DNA from: Streptomyces sp. NRRL WC-3626
GTDB taxonomy: Bacteria > Actinomycetota > Actinomycetes > Streptomycetales > Streptomycetaceae
Length of the DNA stretch: 64,000 nt
Direction: 5' to 3'
Assembly: GCF_000718785.1 (NCBI RefSeq)
Contig: NZ_JOCA01000009.1
Span: 310,001-374,000 of the forward strand
Shown: in pieces, positions 24,675-32,773 of the stretch
Layout: each line of letters begins with the position of its first letter
How positions within the stretch are numbered: position 1 is the first letter of the stretch
Notes under the pieces: model-generated
Told to the model about the DNA's origin: nothing
The model's input: the letters and a program-made list of their open reading frames with translations, nothing else
Databases searched by the model: none
Program-made: the position numbers and the translations under genes

Positions 24675-25297
24675 TGAACGTAGGGACTGCTGTACGGCGT
24701 GCGCGCGGACCGCTCGCGGTGGGGGCGCTGGCGGCGCTGCTCGCCGGGTGCGGGATACGGGCCACGGAGGTGCCGACCGACTTCGGTCCGGCACCGTCAC
24801 GGGCCCGCTGCTCACCGGCCACGCCGGAGGTGACGACGCAGGCGCAGCGGGGGCTGCCGGTTCAGGTGTTCCTGCTGTGCGGGTCCTCGCTGGTGGCCGT
24901 CGACCGGACGGTGCGGGTGCCGGAGGGGGCGGCGGACTCGCGGCGGGCCGTGGTGGCGCAGGGGCTGCTGGACGAGCTGTCGCAGAAGCCGTCGGCCGCC
25001 GAGGAGCAGGCCGGGTACAGCACGCGGGTGCGCAGCGGGACGGCCGTGAGCGGTCCGCGCTCCGGTGATCCGGAGGACACGCTGCGGCTGAGCACCGCGC
25101 CGGGGAGCCTCACGCCCGCCGGGCTGGCGCAGATCGTGTGCACGTTCTCCGACTCGGCGGCGGCGGAGGGGGACGGCTCGGTGATCCTGGGCGGCCCCGA
25201 CGACACCCGGCCGCGCCGCTACCGGTGCACGGACGAGGTCCGGTCGGGTCCGGACGACGCCGGGGAGCCGCCGTCCTCCGAGGTCACCGACGAGTGA
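24674..25297 (+). CDS. Lipoprotein of the afsQ operon
   Basis: 207 residues from the ATG overlapping the afsQ2 stop. Type II signal peptide with lipobox LLAGC (Cys26). The mature part has a GerMN-like segment (VPEGAADSRRAVVAQGLLDELSQ) and conserved Cys residues (RARCSP, FLLCGSS, IVCTFSD, YRCTDE), suggesting two disulfides outside the membrane. Strict coupling to afsQ1-afsQ2 suggests it serves the same signalling unit, for example as a sensory accessory of AfsQ2; that is inference. Confidence 0.88.
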   Translation: MNVGTAVRRARGPLAVGALAALLAGCGIRATEVPTDFGPAPSRARCSPATPEVTTQAQRGLPVQVFLLCGSSLVAVDRTVRVPEGAADSRRAVVAQGLLDELSQKPSAAEEQAGYSTRVRSGTAVSGPRSGDPEDTLRLSTAPGSLTPAGLAQIVCTFSDSAAAEGDGSVILGGPDDTRPRRYRCTDEVRSGPDDAGEPPSSEVTDE

Positions 25298-25379
25298 GCG
25301 CCCGCTGTGGCGCATGCCTCATACGGTGAACGGGTGACATCCCGGAACCGATCGTGCCGAACGCCGCGTCTAGGGGGTC

Positions 25380-25958
25380 GTGCAGCGTCAAGGCTTCATC
25401 GGCGGATCCGCCGCGACCCGTATCCATGTGGCAGGAGGTGTCCTCCTGGCCGTGTATCTCGCGTTCGTCGCCTGGTACACGCTGCGCCCCCTGGACGTCC
25501 CCTGGGTGATGCCCGCCAGTCTGCGGCCGCTGGACGGCATCCGCGGCGACTTCGCGCAGGGCTGGCGGACGGGGGTCCGCCGGCTCGGTGAGGGGCTGGT
25601 GCTGCTCGCGCCGCTGGGCGTGCTGCTGCCGATGGCCGGGGGCCGGCTGACCGTGTCGCGGCTGGGTTCGCTGATCCGCACCGTGACGGCGACCGCGCTG
25701 GTGTCGCTGGCGATCGAGATGCTGCAGACGGCGGTGCCGGGGCAGGTCGTGGACGTCGACTCGCTGCTGCTGAACACGGCGGGCGCGGCGCTGGCGCACG
25801 CGGCGGTGGTGCCCGCGGGCCGTGCCTGGCTGCGCCGGGCGGTACGGCGGTCCGGTACGGCCCTTCTTCCGGAGGAGCCGGCTCAGGGTAGGACCCCGAC
25901 GATTCCCAGGGTCGGGATCGCCCCATGGAGCGACGCTTTGCCCCCTTCGTCTCCGTAA
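25380..25958 (+). CDS. VanZ-family membrane protein
   Basis: 192 residues from GTG with TAGGGGG upstream. Four predicted membrane helices (VAGGVLLAVYLAFVAWY, LVLLAPLGVLLPMAGG, TVTATALVSLAIEML, LLLNTAGAALAHAAV). The VanZ hallmark pattern is present: an Asn/Phe-Pro-like loop near LLAPLGVLLP, then EMLQ..VPGQVVDVDSLLLNTAGA. VanZ-like proteins are linked to low-level teicoplanin resistance but mostly have unknown function. It follows the afsQ operon after an 82-bp gap. Confidence 0.85.
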   Translation: MQRQGFIGGSAATRIHVAGGVLLAVYLAFVAWYTLRPLDVPWVMPASLRPLDGIRGDFAQGWRTGVRRLGEGLVLLAPLGVLLPMAGGRLTVSRLGSLIRTVTATALVSLAIEMLQTAVPGQVVDVDSLLLNTAGAALAHAAVVPAGRAWLRRAVRRSGTALLPEEPAQGRTPTIPRVGIAPWSDALPPSSP

Positions 25959-26017
25959 CGTGGAGGGTAGAGAGGCAGCCGGTCGGGAGGCCTCGCACCG
26001 TCCATCAGGGAGCAGTC

Positions 26018-26221
26018 ATGAGCAGCCTCGCACGCCCCACCCACGACCGCATGATCGGCGGAGTGTGCGCCGCGCTGGCCCGGCGCTTCGGCACCTCCGC
26101 GTCCACGATGCGGGTGATCTTCCTGCTGTCGTGTCTGCTGCCCGGGCCGCAGTTCCTGCTGTACATAGCGCTGTGGATCCTCTTGCCCTCGGAGGACAAG
26201 ACACGGGCGGCCGCCTGGTGA
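26018..26221 (+). CDS. PspC-domain protein
   Basis: 67 residues from ATG with CAGGGAG upstream. The entire protein is a PspC domain: RPTHDRMIGGVCAALARRFG followed by one long hydrophobic hairpin (MRVIFLLSCLLPGPQFLLYIALWILLP, split around Pro-Gly-Pro). Family members act in envelope-stress responses; this minimal form has no added domain. Confidence 0.85.
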   Translation: MSSLARPTHDRMIGGVCAALARRFGTSASTMRVIFLLSCLLPGPQFLLYIALWILLPSEDKTRAAAW

Positions 26222-26249
26222 CGCCGTAGCACCGTCCCCGGCGCGTACG

Positions 26250-26290
26250 CCGACGGGGCGCGGCCCGGTTTCCGGGTCGCGCCCCGTCGG
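26250..26290. terminator. Bidirectional terminator between PspC gene and secreted-protein gene
   Basis: Perfect 13-bp inverted repeat (ccgacggggcgcg / cgcgccccgtcgg) whose loop contains a second short helix (cccgg/ccggg). It lies between two convergent stops. Confidence 0.75.
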
Positions 26291-26309
26291 TGCGGTGCGG
26301 TGCGGCGGG

Positions 26310-26615
26310 TCAGGCGCCGAGCGGGGCCCCGTTGAGGGTGACGCCCTGGGTGGGCAGGTTCTGCAGCGGCAGGCCGCCGAGCAGACCGGTGGCCGGGGCG
26401 GCGGGGCTCGCCAGCTCCTGGCCCGTCGCCAGCGCGTTCTCCGACTCGGGCAGCGCGGTGGTCACCTTCTCCGCCGGTACGGCCTGGGTGACGGTGTCCA
26501 GCGCCGGGGCGGCGTCCGGGAGGGCCGGGGCGGCGCTGGCGGCGCCGGCGCCGGCGGCGGCGAAGGCGGCACCCAGAGCGGCGACACCGAGGGTCTTGGC
26601 AGCAGACTGCTTCAT
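26310..26615 (-). CDS. Small secreted protein
   Basis: 101 residues from ATG with GAGGA upstream. Sec signal peptide (KTLGVAALGAAFAAAGAGAASA, cleavage near residue 29) and a ~72-residue mature part rich in Ala/Pro/Leu with the ending GVTLNGAPLGA; Cys is absent. Similar small exported proteins are common beside Streptomyces envelope genes; function unknown. Confidence 0.75.
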   Translation of the reverse strand: MKQSAAKTLGVAALGAAFAAAGAGAASAAPALPDAAPALDTVTQAVPAEKVTTALPESENALATGQELASPAAPATGLLGGLPLQNLPTQGVTLNGAPLGA

Positions 26616-26754
26616 GTAAACGCGTCCTCGACATGGGATACGGGGATGTGAGCGGTGCTGAGACCGTAATCACCGCCGCCCTCCGCCGCAAACAGCGAAA
26701 TGGGGACGACATGTGAACGGCGACCGCTCTCCCGTTTTCCCGTGAACGCCGTTC

Positions 26755-27912
26755 TCAGCCCTCCGTCTCCGTAGAGTCGCTGGTGGAGACGGTCTGACGG
26801 AACAGCCATTCGGATTTCAGCTCGGCATAACCGGGCTTGACGACGTCATTGATCATGGCCAGTCGTTCATCGAAAGGAATGAACGCTGATTTCATCGCAT
26901 TGACGGAGAACCACTGCATGTCGTCGAGCGTGTAACCGAATGCGTCGACCAGGTGCTCGAATTCCCGGCTCATGGTGGTGTGGGACATCAGCCGGTTGTC
27001 CGTGTTCACCGTCGCCCGGAAGTGCAGCCGGCGCAGCAGCCCGATGGGATGCTCGGCGTACGAGGCCGCCGCCCCGGTCTGCAGATTGGAACTGGGGCAC
27101 AGTTCCAGCGGGATGCGCTTGTCCCGGACGTAGGAGGCGAGCCGGCCGAGTTCCACCGTGCCGTCGTCGCGGACCCGGATGTCGTCGATGATGCGCACCC
27201 CGTGCCCCAGCCGGTCGGCGCCGCACCACTGCAGGGCCTGCCAGATGGACGGCAGTCCGAACGCCTCACCGGCGTGGATCGTGAAGTGGTTGTTCTGGCG
27301 CTTCAGATACTCGAAGGCGTCGAGGTGCCGGGTGGGCGGATAACCGGCCTCGGCGCCCGCGATGTCGAAGCCGACGACGCCCAGATCCCGGTACCGGTTG
27401 GCGAGTTCGGCGATCTCCAGGGCGCGGGCGGCGTGCCGCATCGCGGTGAGCAGGGCGCCGACCCGGATGCGGCGGCCGTCCTCCCTCGCGCGCCGCTCCC
27501 CCAGCCGGAAGCCCTCGTTGACCGCCTCGACGACCTCTTCGAGGGTGAGCCCGCCCGTGAGGTGCTGCTCGGGTGCGTAGCGCACCTCGGCGTAGACGAC
27601 ACCGTCCTCGGCGAGGTCCTCGGCGCACTCGGCGGCGACCCGGACGAGCGCGTCGCGGGTCTGCATGACCCCGACGGTGTGCGAGAACGTCTCCAGATAC
27701 CGCTCCAGGGAGCCCGAGTCGGCGGCCTCCCTGAACCACAGGCCCAGCTTGTCGGGATCGGTCTCGGGAAGCTGGGCGTACCCGCACTCGCGGGCCAGGT
27801 CGACGACGGTGCCGGGACGCAGACCGCCGTCGAGATGGTCGTGCAGCAGAACCTTGGGCGCCCGGCGGATCTGCTCCGTGGTCGGGGTGTTCGCGATGGT
27901 CTGGCTCGTCAT
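26755..27912 (-). CDS. add: Adenosine deaminase
   Basis: 385 residues, cytosolic, Zn-dependent; converts (deoxy)adenosine to (deoxy)inosine, feeding the pnp reaction. Zinc ligands and active-site motifs: LLHDHLDGG (His24, His26), [10 protein letters not shown], the HAGEAFG substrate motif, CPSSN and the Asp pair in TVNTDN. The upstream -10 box TAGAGT ends 6 nt before the ATG, implying a leaderless mRNA. A CTACGCGCGTAG operator is 4 bp further upstream. This ties it to the pnp/deoC/transporter regulon at a distance of ~20 kb on the chromosome. Confidence 0.95.
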   Translation of the reverse strand: MTSQTIANTPTTEQIRRAPKVLLHDHLDGGLRPGTVVDLARECGYAQLPETDPDKLGLWFREAADSGSLERYLETFSHTVGVMQTRDALVRVAAECAEDLAEDGVVYAEVRYAPEQHLTGGLTLEEVVEAVNEGFRLGERRAREDGRRIRVGALLTAMRHAARALEIAELANRYRDLGVVGFDIAGAEAGYPPTRHLDAFEYLKRQNNHFTIHAGEAFGLPSIWQALQWCGADRLGHGVRIIDDIRVRDDGTVELGRLASYVRDKRIPLELCPSSNLQTGAAASYAEHPIGLLRRLHFRATVNTDNRLMSHTTMSREFEHLVDAFGYTLDDMQWFSVNAMKSAFIPFDERLAMINDVVKPGYAELKSEWLFRQTVSTSDSTETEG

Positions 27913-27928
27913 TTCCGCACTCTAACTC

Positions 27929-27940
27929 CTACGCGCGTAG
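27929..27940. promoter_or_regulatory. Nucleoside-regulon operator (add)
   Basis: Perfect palindrome CTACGCGCGTAG located 4 bp upstream of the minus-strand -10 box TAGAGT (27919-27924), i.e. in the promoter spacer. Confidence 0.75.
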
Positions 27941-28025
27941 ATCACCGGGTGGGCGCGGGCGCCGATACGTAACAGTGATCGCACGGCCGGGTGGAGTACA
28001 CCCGCACTTCTGAGAATGTTCTGTC

Positions 28026-28787
28026 ATGGCACAGGAAGCGATGCCGGTTCGCACGGCCCGGCTGGGGAGGGCGCACGGCCCGGAGCCGTTGGCGGTGAGC
28101 GGAGTGGTTCTGCTGCTCCCGAGCGGTGAGGAGGTCTCCGGCCGCAGACCGTCGGCCATGCTGGCGGCCGCCTCCGTACGCGCCCTCGGACGCCGGCTCA
28201 CCCGCGCGGGCCGGGACCAGAGCCTGGCGGCCCATGCCGTCCACTACCGCTACCGGGGCTGGAACGGCAGCGAGGCGCATCTCGCGCGCGATGCCGCGTG
28301 GGCCGCCGACGAGGCCGTACGACGCTACGGCGACGTCCCCGTCTGCCTCGCCGGAATCGGCATGGGCGGCCGGGCGGCGCTCCGCGCGGCGGGCCACGAG
28401 GCCGTCAACACCGTGCTGGCGCTGGCCCCCTGGCTGCCGGAGGAGGACGTGGCGGCGCCACCCGAACCGGTGAAGCAGCTCGCGGGGCGGCGGGTCATGA
28501 TCGTGCACGGTACGAACGACGCGCGCAGTGACCCTGAACTGTCGTTCCGGCTGGCGGCTCGGGCGAAGAAGGCGAACCGGGAGGTGTGCCGGTTCGAAGT
28601 CCATGCGGACGGGCACGGGTTGAGTCAGTACCGGGGTGAAGTGCTGGCGCTGGCGGAGGACTTCGTGATGGGGGCGCTGTTCGGGCGGGCGTTCTCCCGG
28701 CCGGTGCAGGATGCTCTGGCCGCGCCTCCGCCGTTGGGGTTGCGGATGCCGCTCGCTGCCGGGTTCGGGGAGTCTTTGCGGCGCTAG
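28026..28787 (+). CDS. Alpha/beta-hydrolase-fold protein with altered nucleophile elbow
   Basis: 253 residues from ATG without an obvious ribosome-binding site. Secondary-structure pattern and motifs of a dienelactone-hydrolase-type alpha/beta hydrolase are seen: VVLLLPSG, HAVHYRYRGWNG, VMIVHGTNDAR with the acid residue, and the His in HADGHGLSQ. The nucleophile elbow reads LAGIGMGGRAAL, with Gly where Ser/Asp/Cys should be. Either catalysis uses another residue or the protein is not an esterase. Divergent from add, convergent with the LysR gene. Confidence 0.75.
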   Translation: MAQEAMPVRTARLGRAHGPEPLAVSGVVLLLPSGEEVSGRRPSAMLAAASVRALGRRLTRAGRDQSLAAHAVHYRYRGWNGSEAHLARDAAWAADEAVRRYGDVPVCLAGIGMGGRAALRAAGHEAVNTVLALAPWLPEEDVAAPPEPVKQLAGRRVMIVHGTNDARSDPELSFRLAARAKKANREVCRFEVHADGHGLSQYRGEVLALAEDFVMGALFGRAFSRPVQDALAAPPPLGLRMPLAAGFGESLRR

Positions 28788-28849
28788 CTAGCGCCGGCGG
28801 GGTCGTGTCGTCGCGCGGCTGCGGGTCGTCGGGGGCCGGTTGCCGCTTC

Positions 28850-29746
28850 TCACGTAGGCAGCAGGGTGCCCCTCTTGCTCAGCAGGAACTTCTTGAAGGC
28901 CGCCACCGGGGGTGTGTCCGGGTGGCCGGCCAGCCATGCCACGCCGATCTCCCTCGCTGCCCTGGGGGCCGTGACCGTCAGTTCCGCCACTCCTGGGCGG
29001 GGGAAGGCCGGCGGGGGGAGGAGGGCCACTCCCAGGCCTGCCGCCACCAGGCCGCGGAGGGTTTCGGCTTCCTCGCCCTCGAAGGCGATACGGGGTTTGA
29101 AGCCGGCCTGGGCGCAGAGGTCGTCGGTGATGCGGCGGAGGCCGTAGCCGGGTTCCAGGGTCACGAAGGTCTCGTCCGCGGCCTCGGCGAGGCGGATACG
29201 GCGGCGGGCGGCGAGGCGGTGGTCGACGGGGACGACCAGGCGCAGCTTCTGCTCGTCGAGGCGGCGGGCGACGAGGTCCGGGGCGTCGGGCACCGGGGAG
29301 GTCAGGCACAGGTCGAGTTCGCCCGCGCGGAGGCGTTCCAGCATGGCCTCGCCGTAGTTCTGGACGAGGCTGAAGCGGATGCGCGGATGGTCGGCGCGGA
29401 AGGCGTGCAGCAGGCCGGGTACGGTCTCGGCGCCCATGGTGTGCAGAAAGCCGAAGGCGACCTTGCCGGTGGCGGGGTCGGCGTCGGCTCGGACCTCGTC
29501 GGCGGCCCGCTCGATCTCCGCGAGGGCGCGTTCGACGGAGGTGAGGAAGGTGCGGCCGGCCGGGGTGAGGGAGACCGTGCGGCCGTGGCGGGCGAACAGT
29601 TCGACACCCAGGTCCTGTTCGAGGCGGACCATCGCGCGGGACAGGGTGGACTGCGGGACCTGCATCTCCTGGGCGGCTCGGGTGACGTGCTCGGTGCGGG
29701 CGACACCGGCGAAGTAGGCGAGGCGGGGTGCGAGCAGCCTCGACAT
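28850..29746 (-). CDS. LysR-family transcriptional regulator
   Basis: 298 residues from ATG MSRLLAPRLAYF. Helix-turn-helix at residues 3-62 (VTRAAQEMQVPQSTLSRAMVRLEQDLGVELFAR, seen in parts). LysR substrate-binding domain from ~90 (GFLHTMGAETVPGLLHAFR, LCLTSPVPD, GLGVALLPPP). Divergent from an MFS transporter gene 130 bp away, the classical arrangement for transporter control. A nested palindrome in the shared promoter is the likely binding site. Confidence 0.92.
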   Translation of the reverse strand: MSRLLAPRLAYFAGVARTEHVTRAAQEMQVPQSTLSRAMVRLEQDLGVELFARHGRTVSLTPAGRTFLTSVERALAEIERAADEVRADADPATGKVAFGFLHTMGAETVPGLLHAFRADHPRIRFSLVQNYGEAMLERLRAGELDLCLTSPVPDAPDLVARRLDEQKLRLVVPVDHRLAARRRIRLAEAADETFVTLEPGYGLRRITDDLCAQAGFKPRIAFEGEEAETLRGLVAAGLGVALLPPPAFPRPGVAELTVTAPRAAREIGVAWLAGHPDTPPVAAFKKFLLSKRGTLLPT

Positions 29747-29822
29747 GTCGTCCGTGTCTTGTGTGTCACCGGTCTGTGACAGCCGGCTCTGTGACCTCCG
29801 CTGATGCACCATGGGAACGATT

Positions 29823-29842
29823 ATGGCAATTCCATGCATTGG
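29823..29842. promoter_or_regulatory. Candidate LysR operator
   Basis: Overlapping palindromes ATGG-n5-CCAT and CCA-TGCAT-TGG in the LysR/MFS divergent promoter. The sequence is AT-richer than its surroundings. Confidence 0.5.
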
Positions 29843-29875
29843 ACGGATCAGCCGGGGCGTACGTAACTTCGAGGC

Positions 29876-31171
29876 ATGACTCCCGCCAGTACCGGGGCGT
29901 CCACCAGCGTGGACGCCGTCACAGCCGTTCCCCCGACCTCTTCTGCCCCGTCCGTCTCCGAGACCCGGATGTCCCCGGGCGGGCCCGGTTACCGCCGGAT
30001 GAGTCTGGCCCTTTTCCTCGCGGGCGTCGCGACCTTCGCGCTCCTGTACTCCACCCAGGCCCTGCTGCCGCTGATCTCCGGCGACTTCGCGGTGAGCGCG
30101 AGTGACGCGAGCTGGACGGTGGCGGCAGCCACGGGTGGGCTGGCGCTGTTCGTCCTGCCGATGAGCGCCCTGTCGGAACGTTTTGGACGGCGTACGGTCA
30201 TGACGGCGTCCCTGGCCGTCGCGGTCACCCTCGGACTGCTGGTGCCGTTCGCTCCGTCGCTGGGCGCGCTGGTGGTACTGCGGGCACTGCAGGGTGCGGC
30301 GCTGGCCGGGCTTCCGGCGTCGGCGACGGCGTATCTCGCGGAGGAGGTCACGCCGAAGGCGCTGGTGACGGCGATCGGGCTGTTCGTCGCCGGTAACAGT
30401 GTCGGCGGCATGAGCGGCCGGGTGATCACCGGCTGGGTGGCGCAGGAGTGGGGCTGGCGGGTCGCCGTCGGGGTGATCGGTGTGGTCGCGGTGGCGTGCG
30501 CGGTCGCCTTCCGGCTGCTGCTGCCGGCGCCGCGGCACTTCCGGGCGGGGTCGCTGCGGCCGGGTGTGCTGGTGCGGACCGTGCGGGAGCATCTCTCCAA
30601 TCCGCTGCTGCGGCGGCTGTACGCGATCGGCGCGCTGTTCATGACGGTGTTCGGCGGGGTGTACACGGTGATCGGGTACCGGCTGACGTCGGCGCCGTTC
30701 TCGTTGCCGCAGGGGATCGTCGGTTCGATCTTCCTGGTGTATCTGGTGGGGACGGTCTCGGCGTCGGCCGCCGGGCGGCTGGTGGGGCGGCTGGGGCGCC
30801 GGGGTGCGCTGTACGCGGGCGGTGGGACGACCGCGGCGGGGCTGGTGCTGTCGCTGGCGGACTCCTTGCCGGTGGTGCTGCTGGGGCTGGTGCTGATCAC
30901 CGGGGGGTTCTTCGCGGGGCATGCGGTGGCGTCGTCGGCGGTGGGGAAGACGGCGACGGTGGGGCGGGCGCAGGCGTCCGCGCTGTACCAGTCGGCGTAT
31001 TACGTGGGGTCGAGTGTGGGGAGCACGGTGGGGGCGGTCGCGTTCCACGCGGGGGGTTGGGGCGGGACGGTGGCTGTCGGGCTGGTGGCCGTGGCGGGGG
31101 TTGCGGGGATCACTCTGGCGGGGACGCGGGCTGCTGCGCGGGCGGGTGGTGTGGTGCGGGCGGCGGCCTGA
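29876..31171 (+). CDS. MFS transporter (YnfM/YgaY-like)
   Basis: 431 residues from ATG. A ~40-residue Ser/Thr/Pro-rich cytosolic N-terminus precedes 12 hydrophobic segments. The MFS motif between TM2 and TM3 is SERFGRRTVM and the repeat in the second half is RLGRRGALYAG. The N-terminal segment LYSTQALLPLISGDFAVSAS is typical of the YnfM/arabinose-efflux-like branch. Probably an exporter controlled by the divergent LysR protein; substrate unknown. A copy of the intergenic repeat element follows the stop. Confidence 0.92.
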   Translation: MTPASTGASTSVDAVTAVPPTSSAPSVSETRMSPGGPGYRRMSLALFLAGVATFALLYSTQALLPLISGDFAVSASDASWTVAAATGGLALFVLPMSALSERFGRRTVMTASLAVAVTLGLLVPFAPSLGALVVLRALQGAALAGLPASATAYLAEEVTPKALVTAIGLFVAGNSVGGMSGRVITGWVAQEWGWRVAVGVIGVVAVACAVAFRLLLPAPRHFRAGSLRPGVLVRTVREHLSNPLLRRLYAIGALFMTVFGGVYTVIGYRLTSAPFSLPQGIVGSIFLVYLVGTVSASAAGRLVGRLGRRGALYAGGGTTAAGLVLSLADSLPVVLLGLVLITGGFFAGHAVASSAVGKTATVGRAQASALYQSAYYVGSSVGSTVGAVAFHAGGWGGTVAVGLVAVAGVAGITLAGTRAAARAGGVVRAAA

Positions 31172-31181
31172 GTCATTTCTT

Positions 31182-31259
31182 CGCCCCCGCCGCCCCTTCC
31201 CGTCCCGACCCTGGGGCTCCGCCCCAGACCCCGCTCCTCAAACGCCGGAGGGGCTGATT
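31182..31259. repeat. Streptomyces intergenic repeat element, copy A
   Basis: 78 bp: cgcccccgccgccccttccc..., a hairpin CTGGGGC-tcc-GCCCCAG, then ctcctcaaacgccggaggggctga. Two other copies are at 42951-43031 and 52017-52093. In this copy the second stem pair is T-A where the others have C-G, so base pairing is conserved. It directly follows the MFS stop and may act as terminator. Confidence 0.8.
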
Positions 31260-31358
31260 CCCACCCGCACGTTCTCTTTCGCGGCGGGCCGTTGTCAGTG
31301 GGCTGTTGTAGCTTCCGGAGTGGTGGACCGCTACGACACCACATGGGGTGGGTGGACG

Positions 31359-32363
31359 ATGACGACCGAGACCGACCTGGACACCAGGCTCGAGCAGTAC
31401 CGGGTCGAACTGACCGGGTACTGCTACCGCATGCTCGGCTCCTCCTTCGAGGCGGAGGACGCGGTACAGGACACGATGATCCGCGCCTGGCGCAGCTACG
31501 ACAGGTTCGAGGGCCGCTCCAGCCTCCGCTCCTGGCTCTACCGCATCGCGACCAACGTATGCCTCGACATGCTGACGGCGGGCAACAAGCGGGCCCGCCC
31601 GATGGACCTGACCGAGTCCACCCCGCTGGCGCGCGCCGCGCTGTCCCCCCGCCCGGACCACACCTGGCTGGAGCCGATGCCCGACGCCCGCGTGCTGCCC
31701 GCCCCCGCCGACCCGGCGGAGGCGGCGGTCGCCAAGGAGTCGGTACGGCTGGCGTTCATGGCCGCGCTGCAGCAGCTGCCGGCCAAGCAGCGGGCGGTAC
31801 TGATCCTCCGGGAGGTGCTGGCCTGGAAGGCGAGCGAGGTCGCCGAACTGCTCGGCACCTCGGTCGCGTCGGTGAACAGCGCGCTCCAGCGGGCCCGGGC
31901 GACGCTGGCGGAGCGGCGGCAGCCGGGCGAGGACGCGTCGGTCTCCGACCCGCTGGACGAGGAGCAGCAGAAGCTGCTGGAGCGCTACGTGGCGGCGTTC
32001 GAGGGGTACGACATGTCGGCGCTGACCACGCTGCTGCACGAGGACGCCATCATGACGATGCCGCCGTTCGACCTGTGGCTGACCGGCGTCGACGACATCA
32101 CGGGCTTCATGACGACGCTGGGCGCGCCCTGCGCGAACTCCCGGCTGATACCGGTGGAGGTCAACGGGCTGCCGGGGTTCGCCCAGTACAAGCCCGACCC
32201 GGAGGCCGGCGGCTATCTGCCCTGGGCGGTCCAGGTGCTGGAGATCTCAGACGGCCGGATCACCGGGTTCCACTGCTTCCTCGACACCAAGCGGTGGTTC
32301 CCGCTGTTCGGGCTGCCCCTCCATCTCGAAGCGGAGGCCGACCAGGTCGAGCAGGGCGCATAG
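31359..32363 (+). CDS. ECF sigma factor with C-terminal SnoaL-like domain (SigJ/ECF41-like group)
   Basis: 334 residues from ATG MTTETDLDTRL; GGTGG just upstream is a weak ribosome-binding site. Sigma region 2 covers residues 12-80 (GYCYRMLGSSFEAEDAVQDTMIRAW, RSSLRSWLYRIATNVCLDML in parts). Region 4 covers about 135-190 (QLPAKQRAVLILREVLAWKASEVAELL, TSVASVNSALQRARATL). A ~120-residue SnoaL/NTF2-like extension follows (LERYVAAFEGYDMSALTTLLHEDA, DLWLTGVDDI), which in such factors replaces a separate anti-sigma control. No anti-sigma gene is adjacent. Its 3' end overlaps a convergent gene by 117 bp. Confidence 0.88.
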   Translation: MTTETDLDTRLEQYRVELTGYCYRMLGSSFEAEDAVQDTMIRAWRSYDRFEGRSSLRSWLYRIATNVCLDMLTAGNKRARPMDLTESTPLARAALSPRPDHTWLEPMPDARVLPAPADPAEAAVAKESVRLAFMAALQQLPAKQRAVLILREVLAWKASEVAELLGTSVASVNSALQRARATLAERRQPGEDASVSDPLDEEQQKLLERYVAAFEGYDMSALTTLLHEDAIMTMPPFDLWLTGVDDITGFMTTLGAPCANSRLIPVEVNGLPGFAQYKPDPEAGGYLPWAVQVLEISDGRITGFHCFLDTKRWFPLFGLPLHLEAEADQVEQGA

Positions 32364-32645
32364 CGCCGGGGAGGGGTCCCGCAGCCGTATCCGGCCGCCG
32401 GCCCGGCGGGCGGTGAGCTGGAGCCGGGCGAGCAGGTTCACGGCGGCGAGGCCGGCCGGGCCCAGCCCGGCCACATCGCACACGACGACACCCCCCGAGC
32501 CCCCGCCGCCGGCGTCCAGCAGTGCCCGCAGAGCGTCGCAGGGCCCGCTCACCTCGTCCCGGGAGACAAGGGGGCCGTCGAGCACGAGTACGGGCGGTGT
32601 CATGGCATCCACGACCGGTAGACCCGGCGGCAGCGCGTAACTCAT
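32247..32645 (-). CDS. STAS-domain protein
   Basis: 132 residues from ATG MSYALPPGLP. Anti-sigma-antagonist-type STAS fold: VLVLDGPLVSRDEV, VVVCDVAGLGPAGLAAVNLLARLQLTARRAG (in parts), IRLRDPSPALCALLDLVGL. The position usually holding the phosphorylatable Ser/Thr is in GLGPAGLA, where no Ser/Thr is seen. The last ~38 codons overlap the end of the sigma-factor gene on the opposite strand. Homologous arrangements with the same acidic tail occur in other Streptomyces (from memory), supporting a real gene. Confidence 0.7.
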   Translation of the reverse strand: MSYALPPGLPVVDAMTPPVLVLDGPLVSRDEVSGPCDALRALLDAGGGGSGGVVVCDVAGLGPAGLAAVNLLARLQLTARRAGGRIRLRDPSPALCALLDLVGLRFEMEGQPEQREPPLGVEEAVEPGDPAV

Positions 32646-32773
32646 CGCGAACGGCCGGGGCCGTAAGGATCACATTGACCTGGGCACGGCCCTCCCCGGA
32701 GGGTTGGCTGTATGTGCCATAGATCATCCCCGCCCACGGTGTTCGATGCTCTGCGCGTCCGTGAGGAGCCGCC

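Noticed and set aside
24812..25315. Minus-strand open frames opposite the afsQ lipoprotein
   Set aside because: They are antisense to a lipoprotein with a clear signal peptide and lipobox that is coupled to afsQ2. Composition is Arg/Gly-rich shadow sequence.
29747..31048. N-terminal extension of the LysR gene into the MFS gene
   Set aside because: It would be antisense to the whole transporter. The helix-turn-helix begins a few residues after ATG 29746.
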